Made by a program: the position numbers and the translations under genes. Below are positions 1 through 6,829 of a stretch of DNA of 18,689 bases, in pieces (within the stretch, counting starts at the first letter, position 1; each line of letters opens with the position of its first letter). The stretch comes from Candidatus Woesebacteria bacterium UBA5073. Lineage in GTDB: Bacteria > Patescibacteriota > Microgenomatia > UBA8517. The DNA is taken from assembly GCA_002415845.1 (NCBI GenBank), contig DIAR01000006.1, positions 507 through 19,195 of the forward strand, in the 5' to 3' direction. The notes under the pieces were generated by a model. It ran no database searches. It saw nothing but the letters and a program-made list of their open reading frames with translations, and was not told the DNA's origin.

Positions 1-1679
1 TTGATTGGTTTGGCCGGGGCAAGGCCCTCCTTTCGCCCGAGTTTGAAAAAATAGAACCTAAAAAAACAGCTCTTCATACGGGAAGACTGGTCCCTGTTTA
101 TTCCGAAACGGCCGGTCTTTCTTCCAAATGGCTGCGCAGCCGGATGAAATATTGCTTTGATAAAGTTAAACCCTCCCTGACAGACTATTTACCCAATAAT
201 TTAATTGAGGAACAAAATCTAATCAGTCTTAAAAAAGCTTTTCAATTCGTCCATTTTCCCGAAAGTTCAAAGGAAGCAGCAAAAGGCAAGGAAAGACTGG
301 CTTTTGATGAGCTTTTGTTTTTGCAATTAAACAGTTTGGAAAGAAAATTGGCCTGGCAAAAAAACGAAGTTAACCGACATTATCTTGTCGATTCAAAAAA
401 AGTTAAAGCTTTCATCGATAAACTGCCGTTTTCCCTTACCCTGAGTCAAAAAAAAGCCATTGATGAAATCGCTGCCGATTTAAAGAAAAAAATACCCATG
501 AACCGTCTCTTGGAGGGCGACGTCGGCAGCGGTAAAACAATTGTTTCAGCCATTGGTGTTTATCTTTCGCATCTTAACGGGTATCAAAGTGTTTATATGG
601 CCCCGACCCAGATCTTGGCCCAACAGCACTTTGAAACACTCAGTAAACTTTTTAAACCGTATGGTCTTAAGGTTTTACTGGTTACCTCGGAAACGAAGAA
701 GGTGGATATCAAAAAAGCCGATTTGTTTATCGGTACACACGCCCTTCTTTTTAAGGAAATTCCCTACGATAAGGTTGGTTATGTCGTAATTGATGAGCAA
801 CACCGTTTTGGTGTTGAACAAAGAAATAAACTCATCAGGTTAACCGGCAGCAAAACCCTGGCTCCGCATATCCTAACTATGACGGCCACCCCGATTCCGA
901 GAACGATCGCCCTGTCCTTTTATGGCGATTTGGACCTGTCGGTCTTAACCGAAATGCCAAAAGGCCGAATCCCCATTAAAACCATTGTCGTTACCAAACA
1001 AAAAAGAGCTTCCGCTTATGATTGGATTAAAACCACCATTAAGAAAGAAAAAGTCCAGGTCTTTGTCGTTTGCCCCTTAATTGAAGAAAGCGACAAGGAA
1101 ACACTCTTAAACGTTAAGTCGGTCTTAAAAGAATTCGCCAACTTAAAGCAGGAGTTTTCGGGCTTTCGTTTAGGCCTTCTTCACGGCCGGCTTTCAATCA
1201 AAGACAAAAATGCGGTTTTAGCTAAATTCAAAAAGGGCAGTCTTGATATTCTGGTTGCCACCCCGGTCGTGGAGGTCGGTATCGATATTCCCAATGCTTC
1301 GATAATGCTTATTGAAGGGGCGGAGCGTTTCGGGCTCTCCCAACTCCATCAGTTAAGGGGTCGGGTCGGAAGGGGTAAAAAGAAAAGCTACTGTCTTTTA
1401 TTCCCCGAATTAAAATCGGATAAAGTTTCGGCCCGTCTTTCGGCTATGGAAAGGGGACTTTCCGGATTCGAGCTTTCGGAGTTGGATTTAAAATTAAGAG
1501 GACCGGGAGAAATCTTCGGCTTAAGACAGCATGGTTTTCCGGAACTGAAAATTGCCTCATGGCTGGATATAGTCCTAATAAAAAAAGCCAAAGAAGTAGC
1601 CGGGGTGGTTTTGGGTAATGCCGCTAAATATCCGGCCCTTTTAGCCTTTTACCGTTTGCGTCATATCAGCCAAAATTAA
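1..1679 (+). CDS. recG: ATP-dependent DNA helicase RecG (5' partial)
   Basis: RecG is a superfamily 2 DNA translocase that regresses stalled replication forks and branch-migrates Holliday junctions. The reading frame is open from position 3, so the gene starts upstream of the window; the ATG at 144 is internal. The residues before it (TGRLVPVYSETAGLSSKWLR) match the end of the RecG wedge/OB domain. In order: Walker A GDVGSGKT (516-539), the RecG-type DEQH box (792-803), motif III TATPIPRT near 880-905, LLHGRL near 1180, motif V ATPVVEVGID near 1255-1285, and motif VI QLRGRVGRG (1350-1376). The C-terminal LRGPGE and GLRQHG segments (about 1495-1535) are the TRG region specific to RecG. About 558 residues are visible of a family length near 690. 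No motif is missing. It heads a housekeeping block; rpmF follows after 70 bp, apparently with its own promoter. Confidence 0.97.
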   Translation, partial: DWFGRGKALLSPEFEKIEPKKTALHTGRLVPVYSETAGLSSKWLRSRMKYCFDKVKPSLTDYLPNNLIEEQNLISLKKAFQFVHFPESSKEAAKGKERLAFDELLFLQLNSLERKLAWQKNEVNRHYLVDSKKVKAFIDKLPFSLTLSQKKAIDEIAADLKKKIPMNRLLEGDVGSGKTIVSAIGVYLSHLNGYQSVYMAPTQILAQQHFETLSKLFKPYGLKVLLVTSETKKVDIKKADLFIGTHALLFKEIPYDKVGYVVIDEQHRFGVEQRNKLIRLTGSKTLAPHILTMTATPIPRTIALSFYGDLDLSVLTEMPKGRIPIKTIVVTKQKRASAYDWIKTTIKKEKVQVFVVCPLIEESDKETLLNVKSVLKEFANLKQEFSGFRLGLLHGRLSIKDKNAVLAKFKKGSLDILVATPVVEVGIDIPNASIMLIEGAERFGLSQLHQLRGRVGRGKKKSYCLLFPELKSDKVSARLSAMERGLSGFELSELDLKLRGPGEIFGLRQHGFPELKIASWLDIVLIKKAKEVAGVVLGNAAKYPALLAFYRLRHISQN

Positions 1680-1697
1680 AGCCCAAAAAAGCCAATC

Positions 1698-1727
1698 TTG
1701 CCAAACAAGACTCAAATGAGGTAAAAT
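1698..1727 (+). promoter_or_regulatory. Candidate promoter for rpmF-nusB-acp-rnc
   Basis: In the recG-rpmF gap, TTGCCA (1698-1703, 5/6 match to the -35 consensus) is followed after 18 bp by TAAAAT (1722-1727, 5/6 match to -10). Predicted transcription starts near 1734, giving a leader of about 16 nt. That leader contains AAAGGA (1738-1743), a Shine-Dalgarno sequence 6 nt before the rpmF ATG. Found by pattern only. Confidence 0.55.
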
Positions 1728-1749
1728 TGCCCTATCTAAAGGATAAAAC

Positions 1750-1914
1750 ATGACACCCTTACCAAAAAAGAAACAGACAAAAAGAACATCAGCGGCCAGA
1801 AAGCTGGTTTTAAAGATTAAAGGCGGCAGTTTAATCGTTTGTAAATCCTGTGGTAAATTAAAGCTTCCTCATAAAGCTTGCCGCGCCTGCGGTTTTTACC
1901 GGGAAGAAAAATAA
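1750..1914 (+). CDS. rpmF: 50S ribosomal protein L32
   Basis: A 54-residue protein recognised as bL32 of the large ribosomal subunit. The N-terminus is rich in Lys and Arg (PKKKQTKRTSAARK), typical of rRNA-contacting L32 tails. The second half holds a four-cysteine zinc ribbon: C31-x2-C34 and C44-x2-C47, with the family signature KLPHKxCxxCG(F/Y)Y around residues 36-49. The start is fixed by AAAGGA six bases upstream. nusB begins 3 bp after the stop, so the two are surely cotranscribed. In many bacteria rpmF sits beside plsX and the fab genes; none is present here. The length is normal to slightly short for L32. Confidence 0.95.
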   Translation: MTPLPKKKQTKRTSAARKLVLKIKGGSLIVCKSCGKLKLPHKACRACGFYREEK

Positions 1915-1917
1915 CGC

Positions 1918-2271
1918 ATGAAAACTGCTCAAGACCCAAGACACCAAGCCAGAAGAGAAGCTGTTAAGGTCCTCTTTGCCGAAACGTTCACCAAACAACC
2001 ATCACACCCCGGGGTTATTAATGAAATCCTTAAAAATAAAGATGTGATTGATGCCGAGATAACCAAAGCCGCTCCGGCCTGGCCAATCGACAAATTAAAC
2101 CGAATTGACTTGGCGGTTCTCAGACTGGCCGTATATGAGCTTAAATTTGAAAAGACACCCCCGAAAGTCATCATCGACGAAGCGGTTGAGCTGGCTAAAG
2201 AATTCGGCAGCGAAAATTCAGGCTCGTTTATCAACGGCGTCTTAGGTACAATTTATAAAGAGGATGAATAA
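1918..2271 (+). CDS. nusB: Transcription antitermination factor NusB
   Basis: A 117-residue all-helical NusB-family protein, shorter than the usual 130-145. With NusE (S10) NusB binds boxA RNA and supports rRNA antitermination and processing. Evidence: the N-terminal RHQARREAVKVLFAETF block (residues 8-24) corresponds to the family's R-x-x-A-R-x-x-A-x-x-x-L-Y/F-x-x-E signature. The middle has DKLNRIDLAVLRLAVYEL (about 59-76), and the C-terminus KVIIDEAVELAKEFGSENS...FINGVLGTI is the classic NusB ending. It starts 3 bp after rpmF and overlaps the next gene by 8 bp, so translation is probably coupled. RNase III, which processes rRNA, lies two genes downstream in the same unit. Confidence 0.95.
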   Translation: MKTAQDPRHQARREAVKVLFAETFTKQPSHPGVINEILKNKDVIDAEITKAAPAWPIDKLNRIDLAVLRLAVYELKFEKTPPKVIIDEAVELAKEFGSENSGSFINGVLGTIYKEDE

Positions 2272-2515
2272 GGCAGACGAGGGAAACAAATTAAGAAGTC
2301 TGGTTGCCAAAGCACTGGCCGATCATATCGGCGTTGAGGCAGACGATATCAAAGACGACGATTTTTTCTTTGACGATTTGCATATGAACCCGACAGAATT
2401 AACCGATTTTGTTCATGAAATTGAAAGTTTGGGTGTTGATAGCACCAAGATTAATCTGGAAGAGTTGGAAACCTTTGAAGATCTCCTCGACCAAGTTTCC
2501 CAGAGTGAATCATAA
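2264..2515 (+). CDS. Acyl-carrier-protein-like protein lacking the phosphopantetheine serine
   Basis: An 83-residue acidic protein that aligns without gaps to bacterial ACP: helix I (LRSLVAKALADHIGVEADDIK, about 10-30), then DDDFFFDDL (31-39) matching the pre-helix-II loop, helix II, and a helix III/IV region ending EELETFEDLLDQV (66-78). In ACP the motif is DDLGADSLD, with Ser carrying the 4'-phosphopantetheine arm. Here it reads DDLHMNPTEL, with Pro43 at the serine position and no Ser within helix II. So it should not be a conventional acyl carrier. It lies immediately before rnc, the same place acpA/acpP has in Firmicutes. The gene overlaps the nusB stop; AAAGAGG (2257-2263) directly abuts the ATG, which is tighter than usual. 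The fold call is firm, the function unknown: structural or regulatory partner, or relic. Confidence 0.8.
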   Translation: MNKADEGNKLRSLVAKALADHIGVEADDIKDDDFFFDDLHMNPTELTDFVHEIESLGVDSTKINLEELETFEDLLDQVSQSES

Positions 2516-2521
2516 AAAAGT

Positions 2522-3190
2522 ATGGATAATATCGATAAACTTAAAACCCTTTTTACCAATCAGACCTTATTAACTTTGGCCTTAACCCATAAATCCTGGA
2601 TTAACGAACACCCCGAAGCCAAAGGCACTAACGAAAGATTGGAATTCTTGGGTGATGCTATCCTGGAATTTATCATTTCAGAAGAGCTTTACGAACGCTT
2701 TCCCGATAAGGAAGAAGGCTACCTAACGGCCCTGAGAGCCAATTTAGTCAATACCGTTAACCTGGCCGCCCTGGCCCAAAAACTAAATTTAGGCGAAGCT
2801 CTGCTTCTTTCAAAGGGTGAAGAAGACGGGGGAGGCAGGCAAAATCAATCGCTTTTAGCCGATACGGTCGAAGCCATTATCGGCGCTTTATACTTGGAAA
2901 AAGGTTTCCGGGTGGTTCATGATTTCATTCGGGAAAACCTGATCGTCGAGATACCCGAAAAGGTGTCCAAACCCTTAAAAGATCCCAAAAGCCGTCTTCA
3001 GGAGTATGTTCAGGCCAAAGGCCTTGCGACTCCAAAATATATAGTTTCATCCGAATCGGGGCCCGATCATAACAAGGACTTTATTATTGAAGTTAAGGTT
3101 GAAGATAAAGTGTTGGGCAAAGGCTTGGGAAAAAGCAAAAATACGGCCGAGCAGAAGGCGGCCGAGGAAGCTTTAAAGGGAATCTTGTAA
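2522..3190 (+). CDS. rnc: Ribonuclease III
   Basis: RNase III cleaves double-stranded RNA, chiefly the rRNA precursor stems and some mRNAs. The 222-residue protein has a full catalytic domain with the signature NERLEFLGDA (37-46) supplying E38, E41 and D45, and LLADTVEA (111-118) supplying D114 and E117. These numbers match the Escherichia coli catalytic positions exactly. A C-terminal dsRNA-binding domain runs from about 152 to 220: DPKSRLQEYVQ, then a central strand region, then GKGLGKSKNTAEQKAAEEAL with the helix-2 lysines that grip the RNA phosphates. Length is normal. It begins 6 bp after the ACP-like gene with only a weak A-rich upstream tract. Its 3' end contains the predicted -35 element of the rpsP promoter. 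Confidence 0.98.
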   Translation: MDNIDKLKTLFTNQTLLTLALTHKSWINEHPEAKGTNERLEFLGDAILEFIISEELYERFPDKEEGYLTALRANLVNTVNLAALAQKLNLGEALLLSKGEEDGGGRQNQSLLADTVEAIIGALYLEKGFRVVHDFIRENLIVEIPEKVSKPLKDPKSRLQEYVQAKGLATPKYIVSSESGPDHNKDFIIEVKVEDKVLGKGLGKSKNTAEQKAAEEALKGIL

Positions 3191-3213
3191 TTCAGGCCAA
3201 AAATCGGTAAAAT
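3185..3213 (+). promoter_or_regulatory. Candidate promoter for rpsP-khpA, predicted leaderless
   Basis: TTGTAA (3185-3190, overlapping the rnc stop codon) and TAAAAT (3208-3213) are separated by exactly 17 bp. The rpsP ATG is at 3222, only 8 bp beyond the -10 hexamer. The expected transcription start (about 3219-3221) therefore falls on or next to the start codon, and no Shine-Dalgarno sequence is visible. Confidence 0.5.
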
Positions 3214-3221
3214 TCAAAGCT

Positions 3222-3446
3222 ATGATTAAAATCAGACTATCAAGAGGGGGCGTCAGGAACAAACCTTTCTATAAGATCGTGGCCATTGACGAGAAAAAGA
3301 AAAAGACGGCTCCTTATCTGGAGATGTTGGGTCATTGGCGACCTTCTACCAAAGATCTTTCCCTGGACAAAAAAAAGGTTGAAGCCTGGGTTAAAAAAGG
3401 CGCTCAGGTATCACCAGCCGTTAAGAAACTTTTGGACCAAAAATGA
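3222..3446 (+). CDS. rpsP: 30S ribosomal protein S16
   Basis: A 74-residue bS16, a small-subunit assembly protein. The diagnostic start is MIKIRLSRGGVRNKPFYKIV (1-20), followed by the LGHWRPSTKDLSLDKKKVEAWVKKGAQVSPAVKKLL block (about 36-71), equivalent to the family's Y-x-P...W-x-x-x-G-A-x-P/V-S pattern. Slightly shorter than the usual 80-90 residues because the C-terminal tail is trimmed. No Shine-Dalgarno precedes the ATG, but a promoter-like pair lies immediately upstream, so the mRNA may be leaderless when started there. The stop overlaps the khpA start by 4 bp (ATGA), the ordinary rpsP-ylqC/khpA coupling. The usual further neighbours rimM, trmD and rplS do not follow here. Confidence 0.97.
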   Translation: MIKIRLSRGGVRNKPFYKIVAIDEKKKKTAPYLEMLGHWRPSTKDLSLDKKKVEAWVKKGAQVSPAVKKLLDQK

Positions 3447-3673
3447 AAAAATTACTTGAATACATCTTAACCGAACTTTTGCAAAACGATCAGTTTACGG
3501 TTGAAGAGGTTGACGAAAACGACCGGGTTACCCTGACCATAAAAGTCCCGACCGAATCAACCGGCCTTATAATCGGCAAGGGCGGTAAAACCATCAAAGC
3601 CATCAGAAACCTTATTAAAGTCCTGGCTACTTTAGAGAAAAAGGGCGTCTTCATTCAAATCGCCGAAAACTAA
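3443..3673 (+). CDS. khpA: KH-domain RNA-binding protein KhpA (YlqC family)
   Basis: A 76-residue single KH domain protein. The nucleic-acid-binding GxxG loop is GKGG at 45-48, within STGLIIGKGGKTIKAIRNLI (39-58). The N-terminal helix LLEYILTELLQND and the strand VTLTIKVPTE complete the type II KH fold. KhpA homologues pair with KhpB/Jag and bind many transcripts in Gram-positive bacteria. Translation is coupled to rpsP through a 4-bp overlap. It ends the + strand block: its TAA stop (3671-3673) shares two bases with the TAG stop (3672-3670) of pilO on the other strand, leaving no space for a terminator. Confidence 0.93.
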   Translation: MKKLLEYILTELLQNDQFTVEEVDENDRVTLTIKVPTESTGLIIGKGGKTIKAIRNLIKVLATLEKKGVFIQIAEN

Positions 3674-4344
3674 AAAGGATCAACACGGTTGGTAATACCG
3701 GTTGGTACCAACTCCAAAAAGAGGGGAGGAGTCAGAGAAATCATCTTTTCAATTATTTTCTTCTCGTCAGCCGTTAAATTTTTGGCCGGCTCGGTCAGGG
3801 TAGGTAGTTTGGTCGGAAAGGGGGCAAAATAAGACCGCAAATTCAAAGAGGCTGTCGTCACGCCGCTCTGGCTTAGTTTAATTTTCTGAACCGTCACAAT
3901 CGGAGCCAATTTTCCAAGACTATCAATATATTCAATTGTTCCGGTTATGGGTCCGGTAATTTCAAGTGAAATATCAACCGTCGATAAATCCTTTGAAGGG
4001 ACGCCGCCGCCAACTTTTATTTTCTGGACAAAAAGACCTTTGTTTTGGGCACTTAATTTTACCTGTGAAAGAACCGCCAATACGGGGTTTTTTTCCGGAA
4101 TGGCTTGAGAAAAAGTTTCAATCTTCTGTGAATAATCGCTTTGAACCTGCTTTAACAATTTTTCTTTATCCGAAAGAACGGTAATTTCTTTTTTAACGGT
4201 AGCTATTTCTTCTTTCTGTTTGGCTATCTCGGAAAAACCAATCCGAATACCGAATGAGGCCACAAAAAACAGGACGGCTAAAGACAAAAACGGCACAAGC
4301 AGAACTTTAATATCCGGTGGTAATACAAGTTTATTATTCTTCAT
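3670..4344 (-). CDS. pilO: Type IV pilus inner-membrane assembly protein PilO
   Basis: PilO is a bitopic membrane protein that pairs with PilN to form the alignment complex linking cytoplasmic PilM to the pilus machine. The 224-residue product has a short cytoplasmic N-terminus, one transmembrane helix (about 12-35), a coiled-coil stretch (about 38-75, IAKQKEEIATVKKEITVL) and an alpha/beta ferredoxin-like region with VDISLEITGPITGTIEYIDSL near 120-145. It starts one base after pilN and is the last gene of the pilus operon. No PilP lipoprotein or PilQ secretin follows, unlike Gram-negative pilMNOPQ. It ends tail to tail with khpA, the stop codons interlocked. PilO sequences diverge strongly, so the call leans on topology and gene order. 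Confidence 0.88.
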   Translation of the reverse strand: MKNNKLVLPPDIKVLLVPFLSLAVLFFVASFGIRIGFSEIAKQKEEIATVKKEITVLSDKEKLLKQVQSDYSQKIETFSQAIPEKNPVLAVLSQVKLSAQNKGLFVQKIKVGGGVPSKDLSTVDISLEITGPITGTIEYIDSLGKLAPIVTVQKIKLSQSGVTTASLNLRSYFAPFPTKLPTLTEPAKNLTADEKKIIEKMISLTPPLFLELVPTGITNRVDPF

Positions 4345-4345
4345 T

Positions 4346-4876
4346 TTATTTAATCAGGGTTTCCAAAACCAACTCATAACCGGCTTTTTGGCTAAAGGTA
4401 AATGATTTTAAAATAATTGATTCATAGATGTTTTGCGAAACAAGTTGGGACATAAATTGGCTCAGGGAAGTTGAGTTATTGATTGATATCGAAAGAGCCG
4501 TTTTTTTCGCGTCAACAGCTACATCGTTAAAGGCAATATCGGAGGTTAAATTATTAATTAATTTCTTGTAGGCATTTAAATTATCAATCACCGTCTCGGT
4601 TGCCCAAATCGTTTTGGCTTTGGCAATCCGGTCTCTTATCAGTATCAATTGTTGTTCGGTTTTCTGAAGGGATTTGACACTCGTTTCCAATTTTTTTTGT
4701 TCGGCCACAATATTCTTAAGCTGGAAATAATTAATCAGATAAAAGGACAGCATGGCCACGGCGCCAACAATAAAAACGGCAAAACCGATGGTGCTAAATT
4801 TTTTAATCAGATTTGCAATTTTTTGCAGCGATCCCTTGGGGGTTAATTCCGTTGGCAGTAAATTAAAAGTGGCCAT
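4346..4876 (-). CDS. pilN: Type IV pilus assembly protein PilN
   Basis: A 176-residue bitopic membrane protein. The N-terminus carries the PilN docking motif FNLLP (4-8), equivalent to the INLLP peptide that inserts into PilM. A transmembrane helix follows (about 29-51), then a coiled coil (about 55-85, VAEQKKLETSVKSLQKTEQQL) and a small C-terminal alpha/beta domain facing outward. Length is near the usual 180-200. It lies between pilM (1 bp gap) and pilO (1 bp gap). Its role is to recruit PilM to the membrane and to form heterodimers with PilO. Confidence 0.92.
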   Translation of the reverse strand: MATFNLLPTELTPKGSLQKIANLIKKFSTIGFAVFIVGAVAMLSFYLINYFQLKNIVAEQKKLETSVKSLQKTEQQLILIRDRIAKAKTIWATETVIDNLNAYKKLINNLTSDIAFNDVAVDAKKTALSISINNSTSLSQFMSQLVSQNIYESIILKSFTFSQKAGYELVLETLIK

Positions 4877-4877
4877 C

Positions 4878-5894
4878 TTATTCTCCTCTCAAAGCTAAAC
4901 CTACAGCAATTGAATAAAGCGGGGCATATGCCGCTAGGGTCTTGGCTACCTGCGGATCCATGGCAATTCTGGCAAAGGGATTTCCCAAAACCGTTTCAAT
5001 ATTGATGTTTTGGGTAAAAAGAGAGATGGCTTCCGGCATACCTGAAGTTCCTCCGGAGAGAATAATTGAAGACGGCATTTCTCCTTTTTCCTCTGTTTGA
5101 TAAAAATGAATTGCTTTTTTGACCTCATCAATAACCATCCTGAAAATCGGATCCAAAGCTATTTTTATTTTCCCTTCCAACTGTCCACCGGCCATACCAT
5201 AAGCTTTTTTATATTCTTCGGCCCTCTGATACTCCACCCCAAGGCTTTGAGCCACGGCTCTGGTAAAAGCATCCCCGGCCGTCGGGATTGACCTGGAAAA
5301 AACCAGTTGGCCTTTTTTGGCAATAGCAATATCGGTTGAACGGGCACCAAAATCAAGAATTAGGGAAGTGGCATTAACCGGAGCCAGGGCACGGGAGAGG
5401 GCCATTAGCTCCGTCTCCACTCCCACCGGATTTAAACCGGCCATCTGTAAAACTTTAATATATTTTTCGACAATTTCTTTCGGAGCGGCAACCAGCAGGA
5501 CAACCACTTCGGGTGGGCTGGCGTTTTCCCGCTTCTCAATAATTTGGTGCTGAACAATGGCTTCATTTATAGGAATGGGAATATATTGTTCGGCTTCCCA
5601 CTTAACGGCTTGGGCTATTTCCTGATCCGTTAAAAGGGGGAACTTAATCGTTCTGGTAAAAACCAGCTGTTCGGGCAAGGAAACATTAACTTCATTTCCG
5701 GATATTCTGGCTTCCTTGTGCAGTTTTTTGATCACCTCGGCCAAGGCAATGGCTTCTTTGTCGTCAACAAACTTATCAGGTGAAACTCCGGTATAACCAA
5801 CGACACCCGAAGCTTTAAGGGCATAACCCTGGCCTTCCTTGGCCAGCTCAACTATCTTAATGGTTTTTGATCCGATATCGATTCCGATACTCAT
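4878..5894 (-). CDS. pilM: Type IV pilus assembly protein PilM, actin-like ATPase
   Basis: PilM is a cytoplasmic FtsA/actin-like protein that binds ATP and the N-terminal tail of PilN, forming the inner ring of the pilus machine. The 338-residue product is close to the family length of about 350. Visible elements: phosphate-1 loop GIDIGSKTIKIVEL (4-17), the conserved KFPLLTDQEIAQAVKWEAEQYIP region (84-106) typical of PilM, phosphate-2 loop LDFGARSTDIAI (180-191), and the adenosine motif ILSGGTSGMP (278-287). It starts a single base after the GspK/PilX-like gene and is followed by pilN and pilO. No key residue appears to be missing. Confidence 0.96.
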   Translation of the reverse strand: MSIGIDIGSKTIKIVELAKEGQGYALKASGVVGYTGVSPDKFVDDKEAIALAEVIKKLHKEARISGNEVNVSLPEQLVFTRTIKFPLLTDQEIAQAVKWEAEQYIPIPINEAIVQHQIIEKRENASPPEVVVLLVAAPKEIVEKYIKVLQMAGLNPVGVETELMALSRALAPVNATSLILDFGARSTDIAIAKKGQLVFSRSIPTAGDAFTRAVAQSLGVEYQRAEEYKKAYGMAGGQLEGKIKIALDPIFRMVIDEVKKAIHFYQTEEKGEMPSSIILSGGTSGMPEAISLFTQNINIETVLGNPFARIAMDPQVAKTLAAYAPLYSIAVGLALRGE

Positions 5895-5895
5895 T

Positions 5896-6783
5896 TTATT
5901 GACTTATGCCTCCTCCGCTAAACAAAACATTGTCAAAAATGCCCGGTGTTTCACCAATCGTTTGAAAAACCTCAACCTTCCGATTGGCATCTCCGGCTTG
6001 TCCAACAGAATCAATTTTAGTTCCTTGTAAAGGCAAAGTTGACCCGCTACCCGAAACATCAATACCAACTTTATGAGCCTCCGTGGTGTTATAAAAAAAG
6101 CGGACTTTAGCGTACTGTAAACTATTTCCGGTGTAAGGAACACCAACTGAAGCAAAATCAATGGTTTTGTAAGACAGATATGCCTCACCATCAATCGTGC
6201 AACTCTTACCGGTTGGAGCAGAAAAATTATTTGCCGGTGTCCTGGCATATGAATCGGCCGTATCCCTGTAAATTAAATAATTTCCGGCATTTTTATAAAC
6301 AACGCTTATTTCAATGGCAGGATTCTGATTTCCACCCGAACTATGACCCGTGCCGCCCGTAGAGGCACTCGGAGTACCCCAGCAGATTTTTATTTGGCTG
6401 CCGTTAAAACAATTCATTCCCGATCCACAGGAAACGGCTTTATCGGCATTATGATCTACAAACCAGAAAGTAGCCGACTCTCCCGAAAATAGAGCGGTCG
6501 GATAATTAAAAACAGTTTCACTTCTCCCTTTTTCGGTTACGGTGGCACTAAAGTTGGCGTTACTTAAAACACCTGAGGCATCAGCTCCAATGAATAAAGC
6601 CTGTTCGATACCTGCCTCGGCCGCCGAAAAAGCCCTCACGCCTTCTTCCTCCCGTGAGGAGACGGCCACATCGGTAATTGACCTGGCTACAATCGAAAGA
6701 ACAACCACCAAAACAACCGACATGGAAAGAAGAACTAAAAGAAGGGTTTGACCTTTAATATATTTTTTGGACAGACTATTCAT
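5896..6783 (-). CDS. GspK/PilX-like minor pilin
   Basis: A 295-residue membrane-anchored protein. The N-terminus reads YIKGQTLLLVLLSMSVVLVVVLS, a prepilin-like stretch with Gly at -1 but Gln at +1 and Leu at +5. The usual Glu5 is absent, as in GspK-type minor pilins, where it is not needed. After the helix comes FSAAEAGIEQALF (about 53-65), the AAEAG-x-E-x-AL signature of PilX N-termini. The large, Gly/Ser-rich outer domain contains four cysteines and ends KVEVFQTIGETPGIFDNVLF. Last of four minor pilins whose order matches gspH-I-J-K, it would cap the tip complex. It is preceded by a 46-bp gap with a weak promoter-like pair. Assignment rests on N-terminal pattern and order; the outer domain is not recognised. 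Confidence 0.72.
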   Translation of the reverse strand: MNSLSKKYIKGQTLLLVLLSMSVVLVVVLSIVARSITDVAVSSREEEGVRAFSAAEAGIEQALFIGADASGVLSNANFSATVTEKGRSETVFNYPTALFSGESATFWFVDHNADKAVSCGSGMNCFNGSQIKICWGTPSASTGGTGHSSGGNQNPAIEISVVYKNAGNYLIYRDTADSYARTPANNFSAPTGKSCTIDGEAYLSYKTIDFASVGVPYTGNSLQYAKVRFFYNTTEAHKVGIDVSGSGSTLPLQGTKIDSVGQAGDANRKVEVFQTIGETPGIFDNVLFSGGGISQ

Positions 6784-6792
6784 ACCGTTATC

Positions 6793-6821
6793 AGTTTAGC
6801 AAGCCAGGCTTTCCCGGTCAA
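6793..6821 (-). promoter_or_regulatory. Weak candidate internal promoter before the GspK-like/pilMNO genes
   Basis: On the minus strand, TTGACC (6821-6816) is followed after 17 bp by TAAACT (6798-6793). The GspK-like ATG at 6783 lies just 9 bp further. The gap also holds a short AAGCC-T-GGCTT inverted repeat. The -10 match is only 4/6, so this could be chance. Confidence 0.28.
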
Positions 6822-6829
6822 TCAAATTA

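Noticed and set aside
144..1679. RecG starting at the ATG at 144
   Set aside because: The frame is open to the window edge and the upstream residues match the RecG wedge domain; the true start lies outside the window.
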